Shown piece after piece: positions 24,767 to 33,336 of a stretch of 64,000 nt of DNA. The stretch lies in contig NZ_VHIZ01000027.1 in NCBI RefSeq assembly GCF_006494375.1, forward strand, positions 1 to 64,000, read 5' to 3'. The stretch comes from Pantoea anthophila. GTDB taxonomy: Bacteria; Pseudomonadota; Gammaproteobacteria; Enterobacterales; Enterobacteriaceae. Within the stretch, counting starts at the first letter, position 1; each line of letters starts with the position of its first letter. The notes beneath the pieces were generated by a model. It was not told the origin of the DNA. It did not search any database and saw nothing but the letters and a program-made list of their open reading frames with translations. The position numbers and the translations under genes were made by a program.

Positions 24767-25709
24767 ACATTGCGCGATAACTGTCCACGTTGGCTTTGGT
24801 CACCACCGTGGCCGGAACCAGAATGGTTTTCGACACGGTTTTGCCTGCGGTAATCGCGTTCAGGGCTTTTACCGCCTCTTCACCCATCTTTTTCGGGGCT
24901 TGTTGCAGGACAGCCGTGACATAACCGCCATCAATCCCGCTGATGGCTTTGGACGTCAGATCCCAGCCAAAGACTTTGATCTCTTTCTGGCGGCCCTGGT
25001 TTTCCACCGCCGCAATTGCGCCCAGCAGTGCCGGCTCGCCGGTCGCGTAGATAGCGGTTAAATCCGGGTTACCGGTGATCAGGTTTTCTGCCGCCGTCAT
25101 CGCCGTATCCTGCACGTTCTGACCATCAACCACATCCGCGACGGTGATGCCCGGATTGCTTTTGATGGTTTCTTCAAACCCTTTCTGACGCTGGTTCTGT
25201 ACGGCCGAATTCAGCGCACCCACAATGCCCAGTCGCGCTTTGCCGCCCATATTTTTCGCCACGTAGTCGACAAAATAGTGACCAATAATTTTGCCGCCTT
25301 CCAGGTTATCCACGCCCACCTGTGCCGCCTGTGGGCCCGCCGGTAATACCGCATCAATCGCAATAACCGGTATTCTGGCGGCGGCCGCTTCTTTAATGGC
25401 TGGCATAATGCCGTTGACGTCAATCGCGTCCACCATAATGCCCTTCACACCCTGCTGAATATAGGTTTCAATGGCGTCGTTTTGAGACACTGGATTATCG
25501 TTGGCGTTAAAGATCACTAAATTTTTACCGCTGGCTTTCGCTGCTTCCTGGGCGCCATTATTCATCTGATTAAAAAACAGGGCCTGCTGATTGATCTGAA
25601 CCAGCGCATAAGTGGGCGCGGCTTTTGCCAGTGAAAATAATGAACCCGCAGACAGTAAGCCGGTTGCCAGCGCAACAGCACGCAGTTTTCTGGTGTTAAA
25701 TGCCATCAT
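24759..25709 (-). CDS. Sugar ABC transporter periplasmic binding protein
   Basis: A 316-residue protein. I chose the ATG at 25709, 8 nt after GAGGA; a second ATG follows directly, and the longer frame to 25844 has no ribosome site. Signal peptide to LAKA (about residue 30). The body is of the ribose-binding (periplasmic binding protein type 1) class: IFNANDNPVSQNDAIETYI, GIMVDAIDVNG, IYATGEPALLGAI. It is transcribed away from its ATPase and permease genes, with the LacI gene divergent, an unusual split for an RbsB-like protein. Confidence 0.88.
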   Translation of the reverse strand: MMAFNTRKLRAVALATGLLSAGSLFSLAKAAPTYALVQINQQALFFNQMNNGAQEAAKASGKNLVIFNANDNPVSQNDAIETYIQQGVKGIMVDAIDVNGIMPAIKEAAAARIPVIAIDAVLPAGPQAAQVGVDNLEGGKIIGHYFVDYVAKNMGGKARLGIVGALNSAVQNQRQKGFEETIKSNPGITVADVVDGQNVQDTAMTAAENLITGNPDLTAIYATGEPALLGAIAAVENQGRQKEIKVFGWDLTSKAISGIDGGYVTAVLQQAPKKMGEEAVKALNAITAGKTVSKTILVPATVVTKANVDSYRAMFK

Positions 25710-26044
25710 CTTAAAATTCCTCGTCGGGAATGAGCGATAACCAGTCGATCTCCGCATTAAAATGCAGAGGGAATAGTGTTGGCGGGCAAATATCGTCTGA
25801 ATGGCTGCTTCAGCCAGAACCTGAATAATCGACTTTCTGCACACCGTCCATTATGGTGCACGTGTGAAAGGAATTAATCGGGTTTGGGAGTGACTCCCGG
25901 GTCGTGCGGTAAACTGCCTTTAACATTCGCTTCTGGCTAAATTTTGTCAAGCGATTATTTTATCGTCAGCGGGCATGGAAAAACTGTCTCCGCTGCGCGC
26001 AACTGTGTTACTGATAGCCGATTCCGGGCAAGATGGCAGGTGAT
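25710..26044. promoter_or_regulatory. Divergent control region, binding protein and LacI regulator
   Basis: It holds the two divergent starts. GGTAAACTG near 25908 resembles half of the GTAAACCGGTTTAC operator; no full copy is present. No other palindrome is convincing. Confidence 0.4.
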
Positions 26045-27055
26045 ATGAGTAAAAAACGGGTGCTGTTATCGGATGTGGCAGCGCTGGCCGGGCTCTCTAA
26101 AGCGACCGTATCCCGCTATATGAATCAAAGCATTATGCTGCCGCAGGAGACGATTGATCGCATTGAAGCGGCGATTCGTCAGCTGGATTATCGCGGTAAC
26201 AGCCTGGCGCGTCGCCTGAGTAAGGGCGGCAGCGAAACCCTGGGGCTGGTGCTGCCCGATATTACCAATCCCTTCTTTGCCGAACTGGCAGATGCCGCTG
26301 AAGAAGCCGCCTCTGCCCATGGCTACAGCCTGGTACTCTGTATTACCCGCAACCATCCGGACAAAGAGAGTCAGTTTATTCGCTGGCTGGATACCTGCCA
26401 GGTGGATGGCCTGCTGTTTACCACCAACCATCCTGATAACGGTCTGTTACGCAAAGAGATTAACCGCCACCAGCGCATCGTGCTGCTGGATGAGGACATC
26501 CCTGGCAGCGTCGTGCCTAAGGTGTTTGCCGACAACGTTCAGGGTGGACGGATGGCTACCGAAAATCTGATTGCTGCGGGTCATCGGGATATCGCCTTTG
26601 TCGGCGGCCCGGCGGAGCTGATGAGTGTACGCGAACGCTACCAGGGGTTCTGCACCGCAATGGAGCAGGCTGGCCTGCGTGTCCCGCCCGAATGGGTGAT
26701 GTACGGCGAATACCAGCGTGAGTTCGGTAAACAGGCGCTGGAACAGCTGTTCAGCCGCGCAGAGCGCCCCACCGCCGTCTTTGCCGCCAGCGATTTTCTG
26801 GTACTGGGATTGATGGATGGCCTGCGCGCGCGTGGGCTCAGTGCGCCCGACGCGCTGTCACTGGTGGGCTTTGATGACGCCACCTATGCTGACTTCACCC
26901 AGCCGCGTATATCCACCATCCGCCAGCCCGCACGTGAACTGGGCCGCACGGCCGTAGAGATCATGTTGCGTATCCTGAATGATGACCTCCCCGTCCCCGC
27001 CGAAACCCGCCTGCAGGTTGAATGGGTGGCGCGCGACTCGATACGGATCCGTTAA
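26045..27055 (+). CDS. LacI-family transcriptional regulator
   Basis: A 336-residue regulator. The start at 26045 follows AGGTG; an ATG 12 nt earlier is less favoured. The N-terminal HTH (residues about 8-27, LSDVAALAGLSKATVSRYMN) and hinge helix NSLARRL (52-58) are typical; the core is periplasmic-binding-protein-like (LGLVLPDITNPFFAEL, VGGPAELMSVRERYQG, SLVGFDDATYADFTQPRIS). Two perfect 14-bp palindromes downstream, before the ABC operon, are the natural binding sites. The inducer is probably the transported sugar or its phosphate. Confidence 0.93.
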   Translation: MSKKRVLLSDVAALAGLSKATVSRYMNQSIMLPQETIDRIEAAIRQLDYRGNSLARRLSKGGSETLGLVLPDITNPFFAELADAAEEAASAHGYSLVLCITRNHPDKESQFIRWLDTCQVDGLLFTTNHPDNGLLRKEINRHQRIVLLDEDIPGSVVPKVFADNVQGGRMATENLIAAGHRDIAFVGGPAELMSVRERYQGFCTAMEQAGLRVPPEWVMYGEYQREFGKQALEQLFSRAERPTAVFAASDFLVLGLMDGLRARGLSAPDALSLVGFDDATYADFTQPRISTIRQPARELGRTAVEIMLRILNDDLPVPAETRLQVEWVARDSIRIR

Positions 27056-27132
27056 CCACGATCCAGAATGGCGCAAAAGCGCACAATAGTGGCGCAAAAA
27101 GTGAGCGCCTTAATTTTGCCGTTTTCTGTTCA

Positions 27133-27146
27133 GTAAACCGGTTTAC
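27133..27146. promoter_or_regulatory. LacI-type operator O1
   Basis: GTAAACCGGTTTAC, a perfect 14-bp palindrome with the central CG found in LacI/GalR-family operators. It lies 77 bp after the regulator's stop. Confidence 0.85.
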
Positions 27147-27303
27147 CTGAAGTCAAACCGCAAATGTGCTGTATTACAGTGAGTTAGACCATAAGTGCCA
27201 CGCCGGGTCACAGACTGGCACGGAAGCTGCACTGTCTCACCCGGCAAACAAATATCGTGTAGCGTGTTGTTCTGTGTGTTGTGACAAAGGGTTTATCCTG
27301 TAG

Positions 27304-27317
27304 GTAAACCGGTTTAC
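27304..27317. promoter_or_regulatory. LacI-type operator O2
   Basis: The same palindrome, GTAAACCGGTTTAC, 171 bp from the first copy; a further half site GTAAACC follows at 27324. It ends 77 bp before the ATPase start. Two spaced operators suggest repression by looping. Confidence 0.85.
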
Positions 27318-27394
27318 AAGGGCGTAAACCGTGCCGGATAGCCCCTTTTTACATGCAGAGTAACGGTCCCGTTAGTGGTGATGGGAGTAATCAT

Positions 27395-28177
27395 ATGCAG
27401 CAGGCACACACTGCCCTGACACGGGTAGAGATGGTGAATATTACCAAGACCTATGGCGCAATCCGGTCTCTGCAGGGCGTCAACCTGCAACTGGCTCCGG
27501 GTGAAGTGCTGGGTCTGGTGGGCGACAACGGCGCGGGAAAATCCACGCTGACCAAGGTGCTGTCAGGTGCGGTCGTCCCGACCAGCGGCACGATTCGTAT
27601 TGATGGTGAAGAGCAGCATTTCTCTAACCCGGCGGATTCGCGCCGCTGCCATATTGAGATGGTGTATCAGGACCTGTCGCTGTGCGACACCGTCGATGTG
27701 GCAGGCAACCTGTTTATGGGACGTGAACCGATGAAGTCCATTTTCGGCATCCCGTTTCTGGACGAAGAAAAAATGCACACTGACGCGCGGGAAATGCTGA
27801 AAGGCCTGGGAATTTCTATCCCGGATACCCGGCTGCTGGTGCGCAACTTATCCGGCGGGCAGCGCCAGGCGATTGCCATTGCACGCGCTGCCGCCTTCGA
27901 TCCCAAGGTACTGATTATGGATGAACCCACCGCCGCGCTGGCCGTCGCCGAAGTGGAGGCGGTGCTGGAGCTGATCCGCCGGGTGTCGGCACGGGGCGTG
28001 AGCGTCATCCTGATCACCCATCGCTTACAGGATCTTTTCCTGGTGTGCGATCGCATCATGGTGATGTACGAGGGCACCAATGTGGCGGAGCGCCGCGTGG
28101 CCGAAACGGATCTGACCGAGATCGTCAATCTGATCGTGGGTGAGAAGTTTGTCGCCCGCTCGGCCGCTGCGCACTGA
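27395..28177 (+). CDS. Sugar ABC transporter ATPase (single domain)
   Basis: A 260-residue ATPase. I chose ATG at 27395 because GGGAG is 7 nt upstream; an earlier ATG at 27353 has no ribosome site. Walker A GDNGAGKST (43-51), Q92, signature LSGGQ (152-156), Walker B VLIMDEP (172-178), H209. It is half the length of RbsA/XylG, whose two ATPase domains are fused, so it should work as a homodimer, like the fructose importer FrcA type. First gene of the plus-strand operon. Confidence 0.9.
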   Translation: MQQAHTALTRVEMVNITKTYGAIRSLQGVNLQLAPGEVLGLVGDNGAGKSTLTKVLSGAVVPTSGTIRIDGEEQHFSNPADSRRCHIEMVYQDLSLCDTVDVAGNLFMGREPMKSIFGIPFLDEEKMHTDAREMLKGLGISIPDTRLLVRNLSGGQRQAIAIARAAAFDPKVLIMDEPTAALAVAEVEAVLELIRRVSARGVSVILITHRLQDLFLVCDRIMVMYEGTNVAERRVAETDLTEIVNLIVGEKFVARSAAAH

Positions 28178-28190
28178 GCGAGGTAACAGG

Positions 28191-29201
28191 ATGACTATTA
28201 TGAATCTGAGCAGTTCCCGTATGACACAGCACTCGCTGCCGCGTCGTCTGCTGCACAACCACTCTGGCGTGGTGAGCATCGCGCTGTTTTTCGTGTTCTG
28301 CTGCGTGGTCTTTTCCCTGATCACCGGCAACTTCCTCAGCAGTGCTAACTGGCTGAATATCATTCGCCAGAGCGCGCCGCTGCTGATCGTCGCCACAGCG
28401 ATGACGCTGGTGATCACCACGGGCGGGATCGATCTTTCCGTAGGATCGACGCTGGCGCTGGTCGGCGCCCTTTCCGCTATCGCGCTGAATAACTGGGGCC
28501 TGCCCTGGCCAGTGGTGTTGCTGGGCGGCTTGCTGCTGGGCGCGCTGGTGGGGGCCATTAACGGCTTCTTTATCGCTTACGAAGGCATTCCGGCCTTTAT
28601 CGTCACGCTGGCGACGCTGGCGGTGGTGCGCGGCGTGGCGCTGCTGATTACCCAGGGCTACTCCATTCCCATCCCTGCCGACAGCCCGTTCGCTTTAATG
28701 GGCCGCGCCTGGGTACTGGGCGTGCCAATGCCCGCGCTGATAGGCATCGTGGCGCTGATCGTTGGCCATATCGCGCTGAATCATATGCGTTTTGGTCGCT
28801 ATGTCACGGCGATTGGCGCGAATGCGGAAGGCGCGCGCCGGAGCGGCATTAACACTAAAGCCGTGACCATGAAGGTCTACATCCTCAGCGGTATGGCGGC
28901 GGCGCTGGCGGGCATGATCATCACCGCGCGTCTGGGCAGCGGCTCCTCTAACCAGGGCGAAGGTTTCGAGTTGCAGGTGATCGCGGCGGTGGTGCTGGGC
29001 AGTACCAGCCTGTTTGGCGGCTTCGGGACCGTTATCGGCACGCTGCTCGGCGCGCTGTCGATTGCCATCATCCAGAACGGCCTGATTCTGTCGCATATCT
29101 CCCCGTTTTACACGCAGATCGCCACCGGTACGATTATTCTGCTGGCCATCTGGCTCAACACCCGCATTCTCAACCCGACGCGATCGGCGGCGAAAGGATA
29201 G
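28191..29201 (+). CDS. Sugar ABC transporter permease (RbsC-like)
   Basis: A 336-residue permease with about ten hydrophobic segments. TTGGIDLSVGS, EGIPAFIVTLATL and the RRSGINTKAVTMKVYILSG loop are typical of the RbsC/XylH family; FGTVIGTLLGALSIAIIQNG is the conserved C-terminal part. I chose ATG at 28191 behind GAGGTAACAGG, 13 nt after the ATPase stop. It forms the inner-membrane channel with the 260-aa ATPase and the periplasmic binding protein encoded on the other strand. Confidence 0.9.
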   Translation: MTIMNLSSSRMTQHSLPRRLLHNHSGVVSIALFFVFCCVVFSLITGNFLSSANWLNIIRQSAPLLIVATAMTLVITTGGIDLSVGSTLALVGALSAIALNNWGLPWPVVLLGGLLLGALVGAINGFFIAYEGIPAFIVTLATLAVVRGVALLITQGYSIPIPADSPFALMGRAWVLGVPMPALIGIVALIVGHIALNHMRFGRYVTAIGANAEGARRSGINTKAVTMKVYILSGMAAALAGMIITARLGSGSSNQGEGFELQVIAAVVLGSTSLFGGFGTVIGTLLGALSIAIIQNGLILSHISPFYTQIATGTIILLAIWLNTRILNPTRSAAKG

Positions 29202-29204
29202 CTG

Positions 29205-30284
29205 ATGAAACACTCTATTTTTCGTCATCCCGATCCGCTGCCGCTGGGCAGCAACAGCGGCTATGTGATGACCGTCCTTGGCCCGCTGCCGGTGAGTGAG
29301 ATGGGCGTGACGCTGATGCATGAGCACATTCTGCTGGATGCCTCCGGCAAGTGGGTACCGCCCTGCTGCTGTGGCGAGCGTCACCTGGCGGAAATGCCGG
29401 TCAGCATCGAAAACCTGGGCGAGCTGTCGCTTAATCCGCTGATCAGCCGCGATAACTGTCAGCTGTTTGATGTGGATCTGGCGATTGAAGAGCTGATGAA
29501 GTTCCGGGCACTGGGCGGCGAGACGGTGGTGGATCCCACCAATATCGGCATTGGTCGTGACCCGAAAGCGCTGCAGCGCATCGCGCGCCTGACCGGGCTG
29601 AACATCATCATGAGCACCGGGCTGTATCTGGAGCCCTCACATCCCGACTGGGTCAAAACGATCAGCATCGACGCGCTCGCTGACAGGCTGATTTATGACC
29701 TGGGCGGCAGAGAGGAGAAACCCGAGGTGCTGGCTGGCCTGATCGGCGAAATCGGTGTGTCCAGCCGCTTTACCCCTGACGAGGAGAAATCCCTGCGGGC
29801 GGCGGGCCGCGCCAGTGCCGCGACACGCGTGCCGGTTGAGGTGCATCTGCCCGGCTGGGAGCGCTTAGGCCATCGGGTGCTGGATATCCTGGAAGAAGAA
29901 GGCGCTGACCTGCATCATGTGGTGCTGTGCCACATGAACCCCAGCTTTGCCGATAAGCGCTACCAGCGCGATCTGGCACAGCGCGGCGCCTTTCTGGAAT
30001 ATGACATGATCGGCATGAGCTATTACTACGCCGATGAGACCGCGCAGTCACCGTCCGATGAGGAGAATGCCCGCGCCATTCGCGAGCTGATCGATGACGG
30101 CTTTATCGAACAGATTTTGCTGTCGCAGGACGTATTCCTGAAAACCATGCTGACCCGCTACGGCGGTCACGGCTATGGCTACATCCTTAAACATTTTGTC
30201 CCGCGCCTGAAACGCCACGGCGTCAGCGGCGAACAACTTGAAACCTTACTGATTGCTAACCCACAGCGCGTTTTTGGTGGGTAA
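29205..30284 (+). CDS. Phosphotriesterase-family metal hydrolase
   Basis: A 359-residue amidohydrolase-fold protein. HEH (39-41) binds metal; E182 (GLIGEIGVS) takes the place of the carbamylated lysine, as in the PHP group of this family; H214, H243 and D309 (LLSQDVF) complete the site. Family members include lactonases, carboxyesterases and phosphodiesterases; here, in a sugar operon, opening of a sugar lactone or removal of an ester is most likely. It starts 3 nt after the permease stop, so translation is coupled. Confidence 0.87.
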   Translation: MKHSIFRHPDPLPLGSNSGYVMTVLGPLPVSEMGVTLMHEHILLDASGKWVPPCCCGERHLAEMPVSIENLGELSLNPLISRDNCQLFDVDLAIEELMKFRALGGETVVDPTNIGIGRDPKALQRIARLTGLNIIMSTGLYLEPSHPDWVKTISIDALADRLIYDLGGREEKPEVLAGLIGEIGVSSRFTPDEEKSLRAAGRASAATRVPVEVHLPGWERLGHRVLDILEEEGADLHHVVLCHMNPSFADKRYQRDLAQRGAFLEYDMIGMSYYYADETAQSPSDEENARAIRELIDDGFIEQILLSQDVFLKTMLTRYGGHGYGYILKHFVPRLKRHGVSGEQLETLLIANPQRVFGG

Positions 30285-30296
30285 GGGAGAACCTGA

Positions 30297-31052
30297 ATGC
30301 AGAAGAAAATTTTACTGGTCGGCGAGTCCTGGACCAGCACGTCTGTTCACGTCAAAGGCTTCGATCAGTTTGCCACCGCCACCTGGCATAATGGCGCGAC
30401 CGACTTTATGGCGGCGCTGGCCGACAGCGATTATGCCATCACCTACATGCCCGCCCATGCTGCCGCCACCGACTTTCCTTTAACCCCGGACGGGCTTCAG
30501 CAGTGGGATGCGATCATTCTGTCCGACATCGGCGCCAATACGTTGCTGCTGCACCCGGATACCTGGCTGAAGAGCCAGCGCACGGCAAATCGCCTGACGC
30601 TGATCCACGACTATGTGGCGGCGGGCGGCGCGTTGATGATGATTGGCGGCTACTTCAGTTTTCAGGGTATCAATGGCGGCGCGCGCTATCGCAACACGGT
30701 GGTCGAGAAAGTCCTGCCGGTGCGCTGCCTGGCCTGGGATGACCGCATCGAAACGCCCGAAGGCGTTTATCCCTGCGTGACCGAATCTCACGCGCTGTTC
30801 GCCGGTATGCCAGACGACTGGCCATGGCTACTGGGCTATAACGAAGTGGAGATGCACCCGGAAGGTAAACTGCTGGCGACCATCGCCGGCACGTCACATC
30901 CGCTGCTGGCGGTGCGCGAGTATCAGCAGGGTCGCTCACTGGTCTGGACCAGCGATATGTCTGCGCACTGGCTGCCGCAGGAATTTGCTCAGTGGCCGGG
31001 TTACCGCCAGCTGTGGATCAACTGCCTGGACTGGTTAACGGTGCGCGGATGA
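30297..31052 (+). CDS. Glutamine amidotransferase-like protein of unknown function
   Basis: A 251-residue protein: KKILLVGESW, then WDAIILSDIGANTLLL, YVAAGGALMMIGGYFSFQG, and a C-terminal SLVWTSDMSAHW. It follows the class I glutamine amidotransferase-like fold used by several sugar-locus proteins, but the nucleophile position (GGYFSF) has no cysteine, so it is probably not a true amidotransferase. AGGGAGAA precedes the ATG. Its stop overlaps the start of the M20 gene (ATGA). Confidence 0.75.
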   Translation: MQKKILLVGESWTSTSVHVKGFDQFATATWHNGATDFMAALADSDYAITYMPAHAAATDFPLTPDGLQQWDAIILSDIGANTLLLHPDTWLKSQRTANRLTLIHDYVAAGGALMMIGGYFSFQGINGGARYRNTVVEKVLPVRCLAWDDRIETPEGVYPCVTESHALFAGMPDDWPWLLGYNEVEMHPEGKLLATIAGTSHPLLAVREYQQGRSLVWTSDMSAHWLPQEFAQWPGYRQLWINCLDWLTVRG

Positions 31053-32164
31053 TGAGCCAGAGCCAGACGCTGGCGCAGCAGCTGTTGCGCTTTGACACCA
31101 TTAATCCCCCGGGCAACGAAGCGGCCTGCATGCACTTTCTGGCAGAGTGGCTGGCGGAACGGGGCTTTGAGGTCACCCTGTCCCCCTTCGGTGAAAATCG
31201 CCTGAACCTGATTGCCCGTCTCCCTGGCCGTCAGCCCGGCCCGCAGCTGGCATTTACCGGCCATCTGGATACGGTCCCGCTCGGCAATGCTGACTGGCAG
31301 TTCGATCCGTTTGGTCAAATCGTGGGTGACCGGCTTTACGGACGCGGTTCGAGTGACATGAAGGCCGCTGTCGCGGCTTTTGCTGTGGCCTGCGTGACGC
31401 ATCAGCAGGCGATTCAGCAGGGTTCCGGCGTCGTGCTGATGATCACCGGCGGGGAGGAGACGGGCTGTGACGGCGCGCGGGCGCTGATTGCTGCCGCTGA
31501 CCTGCCCGATGTCGGCGCATTGATTGTCGGCGAGCCCACCGCCAACTATCCGGTTATCGGCCACAAAGGCGCACTCTGGCTACGCTGTGAAACGCGCGGG
31601 AAAACGGCCCATGGCGCGATGCCGGAACTGGGCATTAATGCCATTTATCTGGCGGCGGAGGCTCTGGGCAGGATCCAGCACTTCTCGCCTGGCGCGCCAC
31701 ATCCGCTGATGAAGCAGCCGACCGTTAACGTCGGACGCATTTCAGGCGGCCTGAACATTAACTCTGTGCCCGATCGCACCCAATTTGATGTGGATATCCG
31801 CAGCGCACCCAATCTGCAGCACGCCACCATTCGACAGCAACTGACAACCTTACTGGGAGAGAGCGTAACGGTGACGACGCTGGTGGATCTGCCGGCCGTG
31901 CTGAGCGAAGAGAATCAGGCCTGGATTCATTCCGTTTATCAGCATTGTCAGGCGTTACATGACGCTCCGCTGACGCCGCGCATTGTGCCCTATTTTACTG
32001 ATGCGTCACTGTTGTTGCCCGCACTGGGTACGCCGCCCTGCATTATCCTTGGTCCCGGCGAGCCATCCATGGCACACCAGACCGATGAATATTGCCTGCT
32101 GAGCCGGTTAGCGGAAGCGGAGCTGTTGTATGGTGCGTTGATTAACGACTGGATGAAATCATAG
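31049..32164 (+). CDS. M20-family metallohydrolase (ArgE/DapE-like)
   Basis: A 371-residue zinc hydrolase. HLD (H72, D74), bridging D103 (GRGSSDMKA), catalytic E136-E137 and E162 are in place; a DapE-like lid domain lies between about 175 and 290. Such enzymes cleave N-acyl or peptide bonds. Start at 31049 overlaps the upstream stop by 4 bp (ATGA). Last gene of the operon. Its presence beside a PHP-type hydrolase suggests the imported compound carries an amide or amino-acid group. Confidence 0.85.
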   Translation: MMSQSQTLAQQLLRFDTINPPGNEAACMHFLAEWLAERGFEVTLSPFGENRLNLIARLPGRQPGPQLAFTGHLDTVPLGNADWQFDPFGQIVGDRLYGRGSSDMKAAVAAFAVACVTHQQAIQQGSGVVLMITGGEETGCDGARALIAAADLPDVGALIVGEPTANYPVIGHKGALWLRCETRGKTAHGAMPELGINAIYLAAEALGRIQHFSPGAPHPLMKQPTVNVGRISGGLNINSVPDRTQFDVDIRSAPNLQHATIRQQLTTLLGESVTVTTLVDLPAVLSEENQAWIHSVYQHCQALHDAPLTPRIVPYFTDASLLLPALGTPPCIILGPGEPSMAHQTDEYCLLSRLAEAELLYGALINDWMKS

Positions 32165-32218
32165 AGGGGTGCCTCAGACGGCCGGGCGAATAAAGGGGCG
32201 CACGGCGCCCGCCATAAA

Positions 32219-32247
32219 AAAGGCCGCCCTGAGAGGCGGCCTTTTTT
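32219..32247. terminator. Bidirectional terminator, M20 gene and lptG
   Basis: AGGCCGCC (32221-32228), CTGAGA loop, GGCGGCCT (32235-32242), then T6; an A-run on the other side lets it serve both convergent operons. Confidence 0.9.
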
Positions 32248-32259
32248 CATTCACGGTGC

Positions 32260-33336
32260 TTAGCGCCGCTTAATCAGCATAAACATACTGATCGCAAAGA
32301 ACGCGAAGCTTGGCAGGATCGCCCCCAGCACCGGCGGCAGTCCGTAAACCAGACTCAGCGGGCCGAAAATCTGATCCAGCACGTAGAACAGGAAGCCGAA
32401 GCTGATACCGGTCACGACGCGTACCCCCATCGACACGCTGCGCAGCGGACCGAAAATAAACGACAGCGCCATCAGCATCATCACCGCCACCGACAGCGGC
32501 TGGAAAATCTTGCTCCACATATTCAGCCGGTAACGTCCTGACTCCTGGCCGCTCTGCTTCAGATACTTACTGTAGTTATACAGACCGCGAATCGATAACG
32601 CATCCGGGTCGAGCGCCACCACGCCCAGCTTGTCAGGCGTCAGATTGGTTTTCCACTCGCCGCTCAGACTCTGTGAGCCGGTAATCTGCTTCGGATCGGT
32701 CAGGTTCGACTCATCGACCTGCGACAGTATCCAGCGCTTTTTGTCTTTATCCCAGGTCGCCGTCGCCGCATAACGCACGCTCTGTAAACGGCGCTGATCG
32801 GTAAAGTTATAGATGCTGACGCCGTCAATCTCATTGTCGCCTTTAATGCGCTCAATAAAGATGAAGTTGTTGCCATCCTTCGCCCACAGACCATTCTGCG
32901 TCGACACCAGTGCGCCGCCGTAAAGCTGCTGCGCCCGGTAGTTACGCGCCATCTGCTCGCCTGACGGCGCCACAAATTCCCCGATCGCCATGGTCAGCAG
33001 CACCAGCGGAATCGCCGTTTTCATCACCGACAGCGCCACCTGCATGCGGGTAAAGCCCGCCGCCTGCATCACCACCAGCTCACTGCGCTGCGCCAGCGCG
33101 CCCAGTCCCAGCAGAGCACCCAGCAGGGCCGCCATCGGGAAGAAAATCTCAATATCTTTGGGCACGCTCAGCAGGGTGTAATAGCCGGCGCTCAGCGCGC
33201 TGTAGCTCCCCTGCCCGGTCTTACGCAGCTGATCGACGAACTTGATGATGCCGGAAAGCGACACCAGCATGAACAGCGTCAGCATTATCGTATTGAAAAT
33301 CGTTTTACCGATATAACGGTCAAGAACGCGAAACAT
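32260..33336 (-). CDS. lptG: LPS export permease LptG
   Basis: A 358-residue protein (E. coli LptG 360). Three hydrophobic segments at each end with a periplasmic beta-jellyroll in the middle (about 100-290). The start ATG at 33336 overlaps the lptF stop (TGATG). With LptF and the ATPase LptB it forms the inner-membrane part of the LPS bridge, lifting LPS into LptC/LptA. It ends before the shared terminator. Confidence 0.95.
   Translation of the reverse strand: MFRVLDRYIGKTIFNTIMLTLFMLVSLSGIIKFVDQLRKTGQGSYSALSAGYYTLLSVPKDIEIFFPMAALLGALLGLGALAQRSELVVMQAAGFTRMQVALSVMKTAIPLVLLTMAIGEFVAPSGEQMARNYRAQQLYGGALVSTQNGLWAKDGNNFIFIERIKGDNEIDGVSIYNFTDQRRLQSVRYAATATWDKDKKRWILSQVDESNLTDPKQITGSQSLSGEWKTNLTPDKLGVVALDPDALSIRGLYNYSKYLKQSGQESGRYRLNMWSKIFQPLSVAVMMLMALSFIFGPLRSVSMGVRVVTGISFGFLFYVLDQIFGPLSLVYGLPPVLGAILPSFAFFAISMFMLIKRR

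Larger units (their letters stand above)
27056..27394. promoter_or_regulatory. Control region of the ABC/catabolic operon
   Basis: A 339-bp gap holding both operators. GTTGTGACA near 27280 could be a -35-like box, with the second operator over the downstream promoter or start region; no consensus -10 stands out. No small frame is convincing. Confidence 0.5.
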
